From Croceimicrobium sp965656185 (GTDB lineage: Bacteria > Bacteroidota > Bacteroidia > Flavobacteriales > Schleiferiaceae), in the NCBI GenBank assembly GCA_965656185.1, contig CBFHJH010000012.1, positions 1 through 64,000 on the forward strand: 64,000 bases of DNA, given 5' to 3'. Positions 1 through 7,056 of the stretch are shown here, in pieces (position 1 is the first letter of the stretch; each line of letters starts with the position of its first letter). A program made the position numbers and the translations under genes. Below the pieces are notes generated by a model. The model saw only the letters and a program-made list of their open reading frames with translations. It had not been told where the DNA came from and ran no database searches.

Positions 1-188
1 TACGGCTTTAAGTACTTGAAAATTTTATTAATAAGGCCAGGTCGATATGGAACTTGCCAAAGTTTTAACTCCGTGTTCCAACGCGCTGGAAAAGCTTTTA
101 CGTGATTTTTGATTTCTTCATTATAATCGAAAAGAATGGCAACGTACTCGGTGTCTTGAACAGTAATGGGTTGAAGCGTGAAATTCAT
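1..188 (-). CDS. Tyrosine recombinase/integrase, N-terminal fragment (runs off left edge)
   Basis: An ATG at 186-188 on the minus strand opens 62 codons without a stop to the window edge. The product has a leading beta-strand-like stretch, then the pattern KAFPARWNTELKLWQVPY at about residues 31-48. This basic, tryptophan-rich N-terminal module (x-P-x-x-R/K-W-x-x-x-x-K-x-W-x-x-P) is what I know from Bacteroidota tyrosine-type site-specific recombinases, ahead of the SAM-like core-binding domain. The catalytic R-H-R-Y residues would lie outside the window, so the enzyme class is inferred from the N-terminus only. It points away from the repeat-rich tract to its right. Whether the gene is intact, and whether it belongs to an integron, prophage or invertase, cannot be seen. 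Confidence 0.55.
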   Translation of the reverse strand, partial: MNFTLQPITVQDTEYVAILFDYNEEIKNHVKAFPARWNTELKLWQVPYRPGLINKIFKYLKP

Positions 189-572
189 TGCTTTTTTAGC
201 AAACCTAGAAGGATTAAAAAACCCAAGGCCTCGCCGAAATACTTAATAAACGAGACTGTTCAAACTTGTCCTATACCTTCTTCCCCTCCGAATTCATTAG
301 CGATGGACCTGCTGTCGAAGTCTGCTGGACCCGCACCAGAAGCGCCTCCCCCTCGCACTACATCCCTCAACCCCCGGGACCATATCCTCTCACCCCGCCC
401 CAAAACCTTTAATTACAAGGGATAAGGAATAATTAAGTGCAAAACCTGTCAACTAAAATCAGGAAAGGACACCCTGCTCTCCCTGCTTCCCAGCTTTCCC
501 TGCTTTCCCTGCCTCCCAGCAAGCCCGCCGAAGCTTTAGCGAAGGAGGGCTCGCGCAGCGCCCCCTTTCGCA
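189..572. other. Non-coding, pyrimidine-rich tract with repeats
   Basis: I see no convincing gene in these 384 bases. Short open frames exist but have proline/serine-rich, low-complexity translations with no recognisable family. The right half (471-522) is built from imperfect TCCCTGCTT-type units and ends in a 28-base imperfect palindrome at 523-550. The tract lies directly upstream of the recombinase start. Confidence 0.6.
471..550. repeat. CCCTGCTT-type short tandem units ending in a palindrome (copy A)
   Basis: Bases 471-522 contain repeated CCCTGC(T) words separated by short pyrimidine spacers. They are followed at 523-550 by an imperfect palindrome whose arms are GCCC(G/T)CC-like and whose core is GAAGCTTTAGCGAAGG. 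The same arrangement, CCCTGCTC units followed by the same palindrome with two base differences, occurs at 1228-1291. This is therefore a repeated intergenic element, probably of the small dispersed-repeat kind common between Bacteroidota genes. Confidence 0.6.
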
Positions 573-1079
573 CTACTCCTCTTTCATCATGGCCTTCACT
601 CCCGCCGCGTTGGCCTCATATTCGCTCAGACCAATGATCTTCGTATTCTGCAACTTTACTTCCAAAAGCTTTTCGGGATCTACGCCCATCCTAAACGGCG
701 CCGCTTCCTGCTCGTCTCGAAAGATCAAAACGGGGTATTCGAACTTCTTTAGTCCGGGTAAAATGAAGAGCTTCTGAATTATTCCCGGTGCGGCGCTGAT
801 GTCTACCAGTAAACTGGCATTGCGGTCTGCCAAATAATTGGGCTTCTGGTTAGCCAGAAAATCATTCACGGCGTGGGCAGCTTCCTTATCAAGAGCCACG
901 AAAAGCCGCTCTACTTTAGTGTCCATGGTATGCGCTTCCCCAAACTGATCGCTGAAAGTATAATTGGGCATTTCCTTATTCACAACGAAAACCGGCCCTT
1001 CCACCGGAACTTGCGGCTTAGCGGCAGTAGCTATTAGTAGAATTAAGAAGAAGGCTAAATAGTGAATCAGTTTTCTCAT
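573..1079 (-). CDS. Secreted thioredoxin-fold-like protein of unknown function
   Basis: 168 residues with an N-terminal hydrophobic signal peptide (about residues 5-20, ending near TAAKPQ), so it is probably periplasmic. The body resembles a family of short exported proteins that carry a peroxiredoxin/thioredoxin-like opening (F-x-D-Q-F/H-G), a VDIS-x-A-P-G stretch, then I-x-K-L-F-x-L-P and an F-R-D-E segment. I recognise the pattern from uncharacterised proteobacterial and Bacteroidota proteins. There is no cysteine pair, so no thiol-disulfide activity is expected. The gene stands alone, flanked on both sides by repeat-rich non-coding DNA. The reading frame and signal peptide make it a convincing gene; the function is unknown. 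Confidence 0.7.
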   Translation of the reverse strand: MRKLIHYLAFFLILLIATAAKPQVPVEGPVFVVNKEMPNYTFSDQFGEAHTMDTKVERLFVALDKEAAHAVNDFLANQKPNYLADRNASLLVDISAAPGIIQKLFILPGLKKFEYPVLIFRDEQEAAPFRMGVDPEKLLEVKLQNTKIIGLSEYEANAAGVKAMMKEE

Positions 1080-1171
1080 AGATCAATTCTTTGCTTGGGC
1101 AAAAATAAAAAGTCCCAAAGGATTGGCTTCCGCCATGCTGAAAGAACTTACAGTACTTAAGACCTTAGAGC

Positions 1172-1207
1172 CCCATTTCTTTTCCCATTTCTTTTCCCAT
1201 TTCTTTC
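1172..1207. repeat. 12-bp tandem repeat, three units
   Basis: CCCATTTCTTTT occurs twice without change at 1172-1183 and 1184-1195, and a third time with one substitution at 1196-1207. The units abut directly. Such a run can expand or contract by slippage. Confidence 0.85.
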
Positions 1208-1227
1208 CCCAATTCCTCCCCTCACTT

Positions 1228-1291
1228 CCCTTGCTCTCCCTGCTCTCCCTGCTTGCCCTGCTTGCCCGCCGAAGCTTTAGCGTAGGTGGGC
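1228..1291. repeat. CCCTGCTC units ending in a palindrome (copy B)
   Basis: Second copy of the composite element at 471-550. The terminal 28-base palindrome at 1264-1291 matches 523-550 at 26 of 28 positions. The two changes (A to T, twice, in the right arm) leave the fold possible. Confidence 0.6.
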
Positions 1292-1420
1292 CTCCCTGCC
1301 TCCGAGCGCCATCGCCAGCGGCTCAAGCGAGCTTGGCGGACGGGGTAGGATTCGCAGGATTAAAGATCCTGGTAGGGCTTTATAGACAAACACCTAAAAA
1401 GACCACCTAGCGGAGGCCTA

Positions 1421-1483
1421 TTTTTTATTTCCTCGCCCTTTTCGCTGCAAGCAAGCTTGGCGAAGGTGCGGGGAAATAAAAAA
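1421..1483. repeat. Long imperfect hairpin with A/T arms
   Basis: TTTTTTATTTCC at 1421-1432 is the exact reverse complement of 1472-1483. Inside it TTCGC (1441-1445) pairs with GCGAA (1460-1464). The loop region AAGCTTGGCGAAGG resembles the core of the palindromes at 523-550 and 1264-1291, which suggests a diverged third copy of that element. Confidence 0.6.
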
Positions 1484-1510
1484 AGCCTCAGCTTTCGCTG
1501 AGGCTTTTTA
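1478..1510 (-). terminator. Rho-independent terminator of tRNA-Arg
   Basis: An 8-bp stem GCCTCAGC/GCTGAGGC (1485-1492 with 1497-1504) with loop TTTC is flanked by A-runs and T-runs on both sides. On the minus strand it follows the tRNA 3' end by a few bases and is followed by a U-tract. The symmetry would allow it to work in both directions. Confidence 0.85.
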
Positions 1511-1512
1511 GG

Positions 1513-1586
1513 TGATCGCGGCAGGATTCGAACCTGCGACCGTCTGCTTAGAAGGCAGATGCTCTATCCAGCTGAGCTACGCGACC
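1513..1586 (-). tRNA. tRNA-Arg (anticodon UCU)
   Basis: The minus strand folds into a complete cloverleaf. The acceptor stem is GGTCGCG/CGCGATC with one G-U pair and discriminator A. The D arm is GCTC-AGCTGGATA-GAGC. The anticodon arm is TCTGC-CTTCTAA-GCAGA with anticodon TCT, and the T arm is GCAGG-TTCGAAT-CCTGC. It reads AGA codons. The 3' CCA is not fully encoded (ACCT follows), so it would be added after transcription. It is single, with its own promoter and terminator, and is not interrupted by any insertion. Confidence 0.96.
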
Positions 1587-1600
1587 TCGCTTAAGGCTTG

Positions 1601-1632
1601 CAAAAATATTTTATTTCTCTAGCCTGGGCAAA
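1601..1632 (-). promoter_or_regulatory. Bacteroidota-type promoter of tRNA-Arg
   Basis: On the minus strand a TTTG (-33; complement at 1629-1632) is followed after exactly 20 bp by TATTTTTG (-7; complement at 1601-1608), fitting the known TTTG/TAnnTTTG consensus of Bacteroidota. The expected start of transcription lies 5-9 bases upstream of the mature tRNA 5' end at 1586. Confidence 0.75.
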
Positions 1633-1694
1633 TAGCACAGCTATTAGTTGCAGTATTCGGGCAATTTCATAGCTTTAACTCAACCAAACCTCTT

Positions 1695-3218
1695 ATGACT
1701 TTTAAATTCTTGAAGGAAGACCTCTCGGCTTCCTTAGTTGTTTTTCTCGTGGCCGTGCCTCTTTGTTTAGGTATTGCCGTAGCCTCTGGCGCTTCGCCAC
1801 TTTCGGGACTCATTGCCGGCTTGATCGGTGGTATCGTAGTGGGGGCCATCAGTGGTTCTCAGCTTAGTGTAAGTGGTCCGGCCGCTGGACTCACCGCTAT
1901 TGTTTTAAGCGCCTTAGACTCCCTCCCTTCTTTCGAAGCTTTTCTACTCGCCGTGGTCCTGGCCGGTGTTTTGCAGATCGCCTTGGGCTTTCTTAAGGCG
2001 GGAGTGATCGGTTATTATTTTCCCACCGCGGTGATCAAAGGCATGCTTTCGGCCATCGGTCTCATCCTTATCCTCAAGCAAATTCCCCATGCTTTGGGCT
2101 ATGATGCCGATTTTGAAGGAGACCAATCCTTTATTCAGCCCGATGATCAAAACACCTTTTCAGAGATTCTATTGGCCTTGCAAAACCCCTCCACCGGGGC
2201 GGTGATCATTACCATCGTGGCCTTGCTCATCTTGATCCTCTTTGAACTGAAGCCCTTAAATAAGCTAAGCTTCACCAAGATCCTTCCGCCGGCCCTTATT
2301 GCGGTGCTAAGCGGAGTAGGGCTCAATCAGCTATTTGCTGCCTACCAACCTGAGTGGATGCTCAAATCCGATCATTTGGTACGCATTCCAACCAGCGAGA
2401 ACCTGGCTGGCCTGTGGGCCCAGTTTAAATTCCCCGATTGGTCGCAGATCACCAATAGCGAAATTTATGTCATTGCCATTACCGTGGCCTTGGTAGCCAG
2501 TATCGAAACTTTATTGAGCGTAGAGGCTACCGATAAGTTAGACCCCAAGAAAAGGGTAACTCCTACCAACCGTGAGCTCAAGGCCCAGGGCATTGGTAAT
2601 GTGTTGAGCGGATTGATCGGCGGTTTGCCGGTAACGGCTGTGATCGTGCGCTCTTCGGCTAATATTAGTTCAGGCGGACAAACCAAATTATCCGCTATAC
2701 TTCATGGCGTATGGATCGTATTGAGCATTATCTTCCTGGCCGAGATCATGAACCTTATTCCCCTTGCGGCCCTGGCCGGGGTCTTGTTTATGGTGGGTTA
2801 TAAACTGGTAAAACCCAGTCTCATTAAGGCTATGTACCAAAAAGGCTGGGATCAATTCATTCCCTTTGCGATCACCATCATCGCTATCCTATTCACCAAT
2901 CTATTGGTAGGGATCGGCATTGGTATGGGGATCGGCCTACTCTACGTGGTGAAAACCAATTTCCAACGCTCAGTGCGGATGGTACATCATGAAGGCACGC
3001 ATTATTTGATTCGCCTTAATAAAGACGTTTCCTTCCTCAACAAAGCGCTCCTACTCTCCTATTTCGAAGAAATTCCGCCGGGCAGCAATGTCTTGATCGA
3101 CGCCAAACGAGCCGAATTTATCGATACCGATATCCAAGAAGTACTCAACGACTTTGTGCATACCGCCAAAGACCGTCAAATTGAATTATCCTATCAAGGT
3201 TTCGACCTCAATCATTAA
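1695..3218 (+). CDS. SulP/SLC26-family anion (probably bicarbonate) transporter
   Basis: 507 residues. The N-terminal 420 residues are a string of hydrophobic membrane segments of the sulfate permease fold, beginning with the family-typical DLSASLVVFLVAVPLCLGIA near residues 8-28 and including S-x-S-G-P-A-A-G-L. A short STAS-like domain follows (about 435-500). A beta-carbonic anhydrase starts 12 bases downstream, and SulP-carbonic anhydrase pairs are known from bicarbonate-uptake systems. Bicarbonate is therefore the likely substrate, though sulfate or another anion cannot be excluded. The start at 1695 places the conserved N-terminus at the expected distance. Confidence 0.85.
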   Translation: MTFKFLKEDLSASLVVFLVAVPLCLGIAVASGASPLSGLIAGLIGGIVVGAISGSQLSVSGPAAGLTAIVLSALDSLPSFEAFLLAVVLAGVLQIALGFLKAGVIGYYFPTAVIKGMLSAIGLILILKQIPHALGYDADFEGDQSFIQPDDQNTFSEILLALQNPSTGAVIITIVALLILILFELKPLNKLSFTKILPPALIAVLSGVGLNQLFAAYQPEWMLKSDHLVRIPTSENLAGLWAQFKFPDWSQITNSEIYVIAITVALVASIETLLSVEATDKLDPKKRVTPTNRELKAQGIGNVLSGLIGGLPVTAVIVRSSANISSGGQTKLSAILHGVWIVLSIIFLAEIMNLIPLAALAGVLFMVGYKLVKPSLIKAMYQKGWDQFIPFAITIIAILFTNLLVGIGIGMGIGLLYVVKTNFQRSVRMVHHEGTHYLIRLNKDVSFLNKALLLSYFEEIPPGSNVLIDAKRAEFIDTDIQEVLNDFVHTAKDRQIELSYQGFDLNH

Positions 3219-3229
3219 GACCCTATAAC

Positions 3230-3877
3230 ATGGACCTACATCAAAGACTGATTCTCCAAAACAAGGCTTGGGCCGAAGAACAAAACGAAAAGAATCCGGG
3301 CTTCTTTGAAGAGTTGGCCGGTGGTCAGCATCCCAAATTCCTTTGGATCGGTTGCAGCGATAGCCGCGTACCGGTAAATGAAATAACCGACACCCACTCG
3401 GGCGACATCTTCGTACACCGAAATATTGCCAATTTGGTGGTTCATACCGATCTGAACCTATTGTCGGTATTACAATATGCGGTAACGGTGCTCAAAGTAG
3501 AACACATCATTGTTTGCGGGCATTATGGCTGCGGCGGAGTAAAAGCGGCTTTCGAGCATGGTAATTTAGGTTTGATGAATAAATGGCTTAGAAACATCAA
3601 GGACGTATACCGCCTACACGTGGATGAAATCAAGGAAAAAGACAGCGAAGAAGATCGCATCAACCGCCTGGTAGAACTTAGTGTAGACGAGCAAGTGTCC
3701 AATCTAGCCAAAACTTCTATCGTTCAGCAGGCTTGGGCCGATGGGCAAAAATTACTGCTGCACGGCTGGGTATTCGACATTTCTACCGGCCTGGTCCACG
3801 ACCGGGTGGTGGTAGATAATGGCGATGATCTGGATGACATCTACCGCTACGATATCGAGAAAGGCGTGCAATATTAA
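3230..3877 (+). CDS. Beta-class carbonic anhydrase
   Basis: 215 residues, the usual size. It interconverts CO2 and bicarbonate in the cytoplasm. The zinc site is complete: Cys42 with Asp44 and Arg46 in C-S-D-S-R-V-P, and His98 and Cys101 in H-Y-G-C-G-G. These positions are the same as in E. coli Can. It forms a two-gene unit with the SulP transporter 12 bases upstream, so it probably converts imported bicarbonate or retains CO2 for carboxylases. Its stop codon overlaps the stop of the convergent LytTR gene by four bases. Confidence 0.95.
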   Translation: MDLHQRLILQNKAWAEEQNEKNPGFFEELAGGQHPKFLWIGCSDSRVPVNEITDTHSGDIFVHRNIANLVVHTDLNLLSVLQYAVTVLKVEHIIVCGHYGCGGVKAAFEHGNLGLMNKWLRNIKDVYRLHVDEIKEKDSEEDRINRLVELSVDEQVSNLAKTSIVQQAWADGQKLLLHGWVFDISTGLVHDRVVVDNGDDLDDIYRYDIEKGVQY

Positions 3878-4578
3878 TCTTGGGCGGCCTTATACTCGGC
3901 TAGGCTTTCGCGATAAGAGCGCGATACCGGCACTTCAGCCCCCAAGGTCTGTACTTGATCCTTGGCCATACTTTCGGCCAGTTTGGGGTTTACAATGAAA
4001 GAGCGATGCACTCTCAAAAAGAAGTCGGGTAATCGTTCTTCTACCTGGCCGATCCGTTCGCGCGAGGGTAAGACTTGATCTTCGAAGTGAAAAAAGGTTT
4101 GCTCGTTGCGACTTTCAATGTAGTAGAGTTTATGGAGGTCGATCTTCATCTTCTTGCGTTCAGAAGTGATTTCGAACCAGAGCGGTCCGAGCTCTGCGTT
4201 TTCCGGAATAACTTTAGTCCTAAATAGTTTCTCTTCCGCGAAAGCGAAAGTCAACATATACAACCATAAGAAAAAGGGGTTGACCAGTACCGTAGGCATG
4301 GCCTCGAAATTCATTTCAAAAATGAGGCGATAGGCCCCCACCATGGCCATCCATTCTAAATACAGCGAAAAGAGCAGCAAATAGAAAAGATGCAACCAGC
4401 GCCAGCCAGAACGAGAGCGCTGCCAATAACCTAAACCGATACTCATTAAGGCTGCGCCGGGAAGCAACATGGTGGCCAAGACCATGGCGGCTTGAAATGA
4501 GCCCAAAAGACTTTGGTAAATGAAGCTCATCACCACCAAAGCGACAGACCAGAATGCAATTCGTTTTAGTACTTTCAC
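3874..4578 (-). CDS. Membrane-anchored LytTR-family transcriptional regulator
   Basis: 234 residues from a GTG start. Residues 1-120 contain about four hydrophobic membrane segments. Residues about 135-230 are a LytTR DNA-binding domain with the typical I-D-L-x-K-L-Y-Y-I-E-S opening and the F-L-R-V-H-R-S-F-I-V-N-P motif. There is no receiver domain, so this is not a classical response regulator; signal input probably comes through the membrane part. It is convergent with the carbonic anhydrase gene. The target genes are not evident, and a role in controlling its neighbours would be inference. Confidence 0.8.
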   Translation of the reverse strand: MKVLKRIAFWSVALVVMSFIYQSLLGSFQAAMVLATMLLPGAALMSIGLGYWQRSRSGWRWLHLFYLLLFSLYLEWMAMVGAYRLIFEMNFEAMPTVLVNPFFLWLYMLTFAFAEEKLFRTKVIPENAELGPLWFEITSERKKMKIDLHKLYYIESRNEQTFFHFEDQVLPSRERIGQVEERLPDFFLRVHRSFIVNPKLAESMAKDQVQTLGAEVPVSRSYRESLAEYKAAQD

Positions 4579-4706
4579 GATGTAAATATGCGGCGAAAAA
4601 GCAGGCTACGCAACGAATGACGGGAAATGACCGCTCAACGTCGGCTTTTAACTTGGCTAAAAACGGAGATTTTTCAGTGCTTTAGAGCAAACAAAATCAC
4701 AAAATC

Positions 4707-5045
4707 ATGATCGATTTATTTTACATGGGTGGCCCCCTGTTTATGAGCCTAATTAGCATTTGTCATTTAGCCATGTTCGTTGCCATTATCATGCACTTTA
4801 GAGGGGCCAATGCCCTTACTTATGTGCGCGAATTAGGTCTTTTGGCCTTGGCCTTAGGAATCCTGGGTCAGCTTATCGGTTTATTCGAAGCCTTTAAGGC
4901 GATCGAAATGATGGGCGATGTATCTCCCGCCATGCTAGCCGGTGGATTAAAAGTAAGCTCTATCACTACCCTTTATGGTTTGGTAGGATTCATCATTAGC
5001 CGCATTTACCTGATGGTTGGCAATGCCAAAGCAGAGCCGGCCTAG
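4707..5045 (+). CDS. Small MotA/TolQ/ExbB-like membrane protein
   Basis: 112 residues with about three membrane segments (near 8-30, 42-62 and 80-105). The second half, A-G-G-L-K-V-S-S-I-T-T-L-Y-G, resembles the core of the MotA/TolQ/ExbB proton-channel family, but the protein is only half the length of a full ExbB and no ExbD or TolR partner is next to it. It stands alone between the LytTR gene and the nqr operon, and ends at a strong shared terminator. Family assignment is moderate; the energised partner, if any, is unknown. Confidence 0.6.
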   Translation: MIDLFYMGGPLFMSLISICHLAMFVAIIMHFRGANALTYVRELGLLALALGILGQLIGLFEAFKAIEMMGDVSPAMLAGGLKVSSITTLYGLVGFIISRIYLMVGNAKAEPA

Positions 5046-5067
5046 TGATCGCTAGAAACAGCACAAA

Positions 5068-5099
5068 AAAAAAGCGGCTCCTAAAAGCCGCTTTTTTTA
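5068..5099. terminator. Bidirectional terminator between the ExbB-like gene and nqrF
   Basis: The stem AAGCGGCT/AGCCGCTT (core GCGGCT 5074-5079 with AGCCGC 5086-5091) has an A-run on the left and a T-run on the right. It ends the plus-strand gene at 5045 and the minus-strand nqr operon at 5103. Confidence 0.9.
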
Positions 5100-5102
5100 T
5101 TC

Positions 5103-6413
5103 TTATCCACCGAAGTCGTCGAAACTTACATTCTCTGGTGGTACGCCCCAGTCGTCGCACATCTTCAGTACGGCGGCATTCATAAGGGGTGGTCCACAGA
5201 AATAGAATTCGATCTCTTCGGGTTCGGGGTGCTTCGATAGGTATTGATCGATCACGGCTTGGTGAACGAATCCTAAGAAGCCATCGCCCTCTTTATCGTC
5301 TACGCTTTTCTTCTCCACCCAGTTGTCCTCTGGCGCTGGTTCAGAAAGCACTACGTGGAACTGGAAGTTCGGGAATTTCTCCTCGATCTGCTGGAAATCG
5401 TCTAAGTAGAATAGCTCACGCTTAGAACGACCCCCGTACCAATAACTTACTTTACGACCGGTTTCCAAGGTGTGGAATAAGTGGAATAGGTGCGAACGCA
5501 TGGGCGCCATACCGGCTCCACCACCAATGTAAAGCATTTCGGCTCCGGTGTCCTTAATAAAGAACTCTCCGTAAGGACCAGAAATGGTCACTTTATCACC
5601 TGGCTTTTGGTCGAATACATAAGAAGAACAAACACCTGGGTTAACGTCCATCCACTTGTTCTTAGCGCGATCCCATGGTGGAGTAGCAATACGGATGTTC
5701 AACATCACGATATTACCCTCTGCTGGGTGATTGGCCATCGAATACGCACGGAACAAAGGTTCGTCGTTCTTCATCTTCAGGTCCCAAAGGCCAAATTTAT
5801 CCCACTCCGATTTAAAGTCCATCGGGTCACGACCCAAACGTGGGTGTGAAGTAATATCGATATCCTTAAAGTCTACTTCACAAGTGGGCACGTCTACCTG
5901 AATGTAACCACCGGCTTCGAAATCTAGGTTTTCACCTTCGGGTAGTTTTACCACGAATTCTTTAATGAAAGAGGCCACGTTATAGTTCGAAACCACTTCG
6001 CACTCCCATTTCTTAATACCAAAGATCTCCTCGGGTACGTGGATCTTCATGTCGCCACGTACTTTTACCTGACAGCCTAATCGCCAGTTTTCTTGTACCT
6101 CTTTACGGGTGAAGTAACCTACCTCGGTAGGCAAGATTTCACCACCACCTTCTACCACCTGGCACTTACACATGGCACAAGTACCACCGCCACCACAGGC
6201 CGAAGGAAGAAAGATCTTTTCGCTACTTAAGGTCGTTAATAGGGTATTTCCTGAATCTACCTCGCGATCCTCACCGTTAATATTCAAAGTTACCGGTCCA
6301 CTGGGCGATAATTTCGCCTTTGCTCCCAGTAGTACTGACACCAAAAGGATGATCAGCAAGAAGAATACAACGATACTGGAAATAATTACTGTACTGGTTG
6401 ATAATAATACCAT
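5103..6413 (-). CDS. nqrF: Na+-translocating NADH:quinone reductase subunit F
   Basis: 436 residues. This subunit takes electrons from NADH into the Na+-NQR complex. There is one N-terminal membrane anchor (about 8-30), then a ferredoxin domain with the [2Fe-2S] ligands Cys73, Cys79, Cys82 and Cys114 (pattern C-G-G-G-G-T-C-A-M-C). An FAD/NADH reductase module follows, with R-A-Y-S for FAD and G-G-G-A-G-M-A-P-M for NADH. It is the last gene of nqrABCDEF, 17 bases after nqrE, and ends at a terminator. No apbE or nqrM follows, although both are often near nqr operons. Confidence 0.97.
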   Translation of the reverse strand: MVLLSTSTVIISSIVVFFLLIILLVSVLLGAKAKLSPSGPVTLNINGEDREVDSGNTLLTTLSSEKIFLPSACGGGGTCAMCKCQVVEGGGEILPTEVGYFTRKEVQENWRLGCQVKVRGDMKIHVPEEIFGIKKWECEVVSNYNVASFIKEFVVKLPEGENLDFEAGGYIQVDVPTCEVDFKDIDITSHPRLGRDPMDFKSEWDKFGLWDLKMKNDEPLFRAYSMANHPAEGNIVMLNIRIATPPWDRAKNKWMDVNPGVCSSYVFDQKPGDKVTISGPYGEFFIKDTGAEMLYIGGGAGMAPMRSHLFHLFHTLETGRKVSYWYGGRSKRELFYLDDFQQIEEKFPNFQFHVVLSEPAPEDNWVEKKSVDDKEGDGFLGFVHQAVIDQYLSKHPEPEEIEFYFCGPPLMNAAVLKMCDDWGVPPENVSFDDFGG

Positions 6414-6430
6414 CTCAATAATATTCTTAA

Positions 6431-7048
6431 TTACAATTTAATTCCCATGAATGCCATAAAGGCAATTCCCATCAATCCTGTCACAATAAATGTGATTCCT
6501 AATCCGCGTAATGGCGCAGGTATATTCGAGTATCGGATCTTCTCGCGAATGGCGGCAATGGCTACGATAGCCAAAAACCAACCTACTCCGCTACCTAATC
6601 CGAATACGGTAGCCTCGCCGATCGAATTGTAATTACGCTCTTGCATGAAGAGTGAACCACCCAAAATAGAGCAGTTTACCGCGATCAGGGGCAAGAAAAT
6701 ACCCAAGGCACCGTAAAGGGCTGGGGCAAATTTTTCTACGATCATCTCTACCAACTGTACCATCGAAGCGATAACTGCGATGAACATGATAAAGCTCAAG
6801 AAGCTCAAGTCTACCTCAGCGAACTGTGGTCCTATCCAACTTAAGGCACCTTCTTTTAAAACGTAATTTTCTAATAAGTAGTTCACGGGAACAGTGATAC
6901 CCAATACAAAGATCACCGCTGCACCTAAGCCCACCCCAGTACTTACTTTCTTCGATACTGCCAAGTAGGAACACATGCCTAAGAAGTAGGCAAAGATCAT
7001 GTTCTCTACAAAGATGGATTTTACAAATATGTTAATGAGTTCTTGCAT
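6431..7048 (-). CDS. nqrE: Na+-translocating NADH:quinone reductase subunit E
   Basis: 205 residues, six hydrophobic segments. It forms, with NqrD, the pseudo-symmetric membrane pair of the pump. Cys26 (G-M-C-S-Y) and Cys126 (V-N-C-S-I-L-G-G) are at the positions that, with two NqrD cysteines, hold the intramembrane iron-sulfur centre. It starts 8 bases after the nqrD stop. Confidence 0.97.
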   Translation of the reverse strand: MQELINIFVKSIFVENMIFAYFLGMCSYLAVSKKVSTGVGLGAAVIFVLGITVPVNYLLENYVLKEGALSWIGPQFAEVDLSFLSFIMFIAVIASMVQLVEMIVEKFAPALYGALGIFLPLIAVNCSILGGSLFMQERNYNSIGEATVFGLGSGVGWFLAIVAIAAIREKIRYSNIPAPLRGLGITFIVTGLMGIAFMAFMGIKL

Positions 7049-7056
7049 GGTTCCGC

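Larger units (their letters stand above)
1080..1512. other. Non-coding tract packed with tandem and inverted repeats
   Basis: This interval has no supportable gene. A frame at 1123-1410 is open on the plus strand, but its translation is generated by the 12-base tandem repeat and low-complexity sequence. The tract contains, in order: a triplicated 12-mer (1172-1207), CCCTGCTC units with a palindrome (1228-1291), an inverted repeat with CGCCA/TGGCG ends (1313-1338), a CAGGAT/ATCCTG hairpin (1355-1371), a long A/T-armed hairpin (1421-1483) and the terminator of tRNA-Arg (1478-1510). Confidence 0.65.

Noticed and set aside
102..425. Open frame of 107 codons on the plus strand at the left edge
   Set aside because: It overlaps the minus-strand recombinase start, which has a recognisable N-terminal module. 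The translation is proline/serine-rich with no family pattern.
437..637. Open frame of 66 codons rich in Leu/Pro/Ser
   Set aside because: It is generated by the CCCTGCT units and runs into the opposite-strand gene at 573-1079.
471..1291. CRISPR-like array from the repeated CCCTGCT words
   Set aside because: Units are 8-10 bases, imperfect and without spacers of constant length. No cas genes are in the window.
1123..1410. Open frame of 95 codons with an H-F-F-S repeat
   Set aside because: The repeat is the direct translation of the 12-bp tandem repeat, and the rest is repeat-derived low complexity.
189..1512. Integron cassette array beside the recombinase
   Set aside because: I looked for paired RYYYAAC/GTTRRRY attC ends around the palindromes and found none that fit. 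The palindromes have different ends, so no integron is called.
4707..5045. Complete ExbB or TolQ
   Set aside because: At 112 residues, with no ExbD/TolR partner, it is only a short relative of the family.
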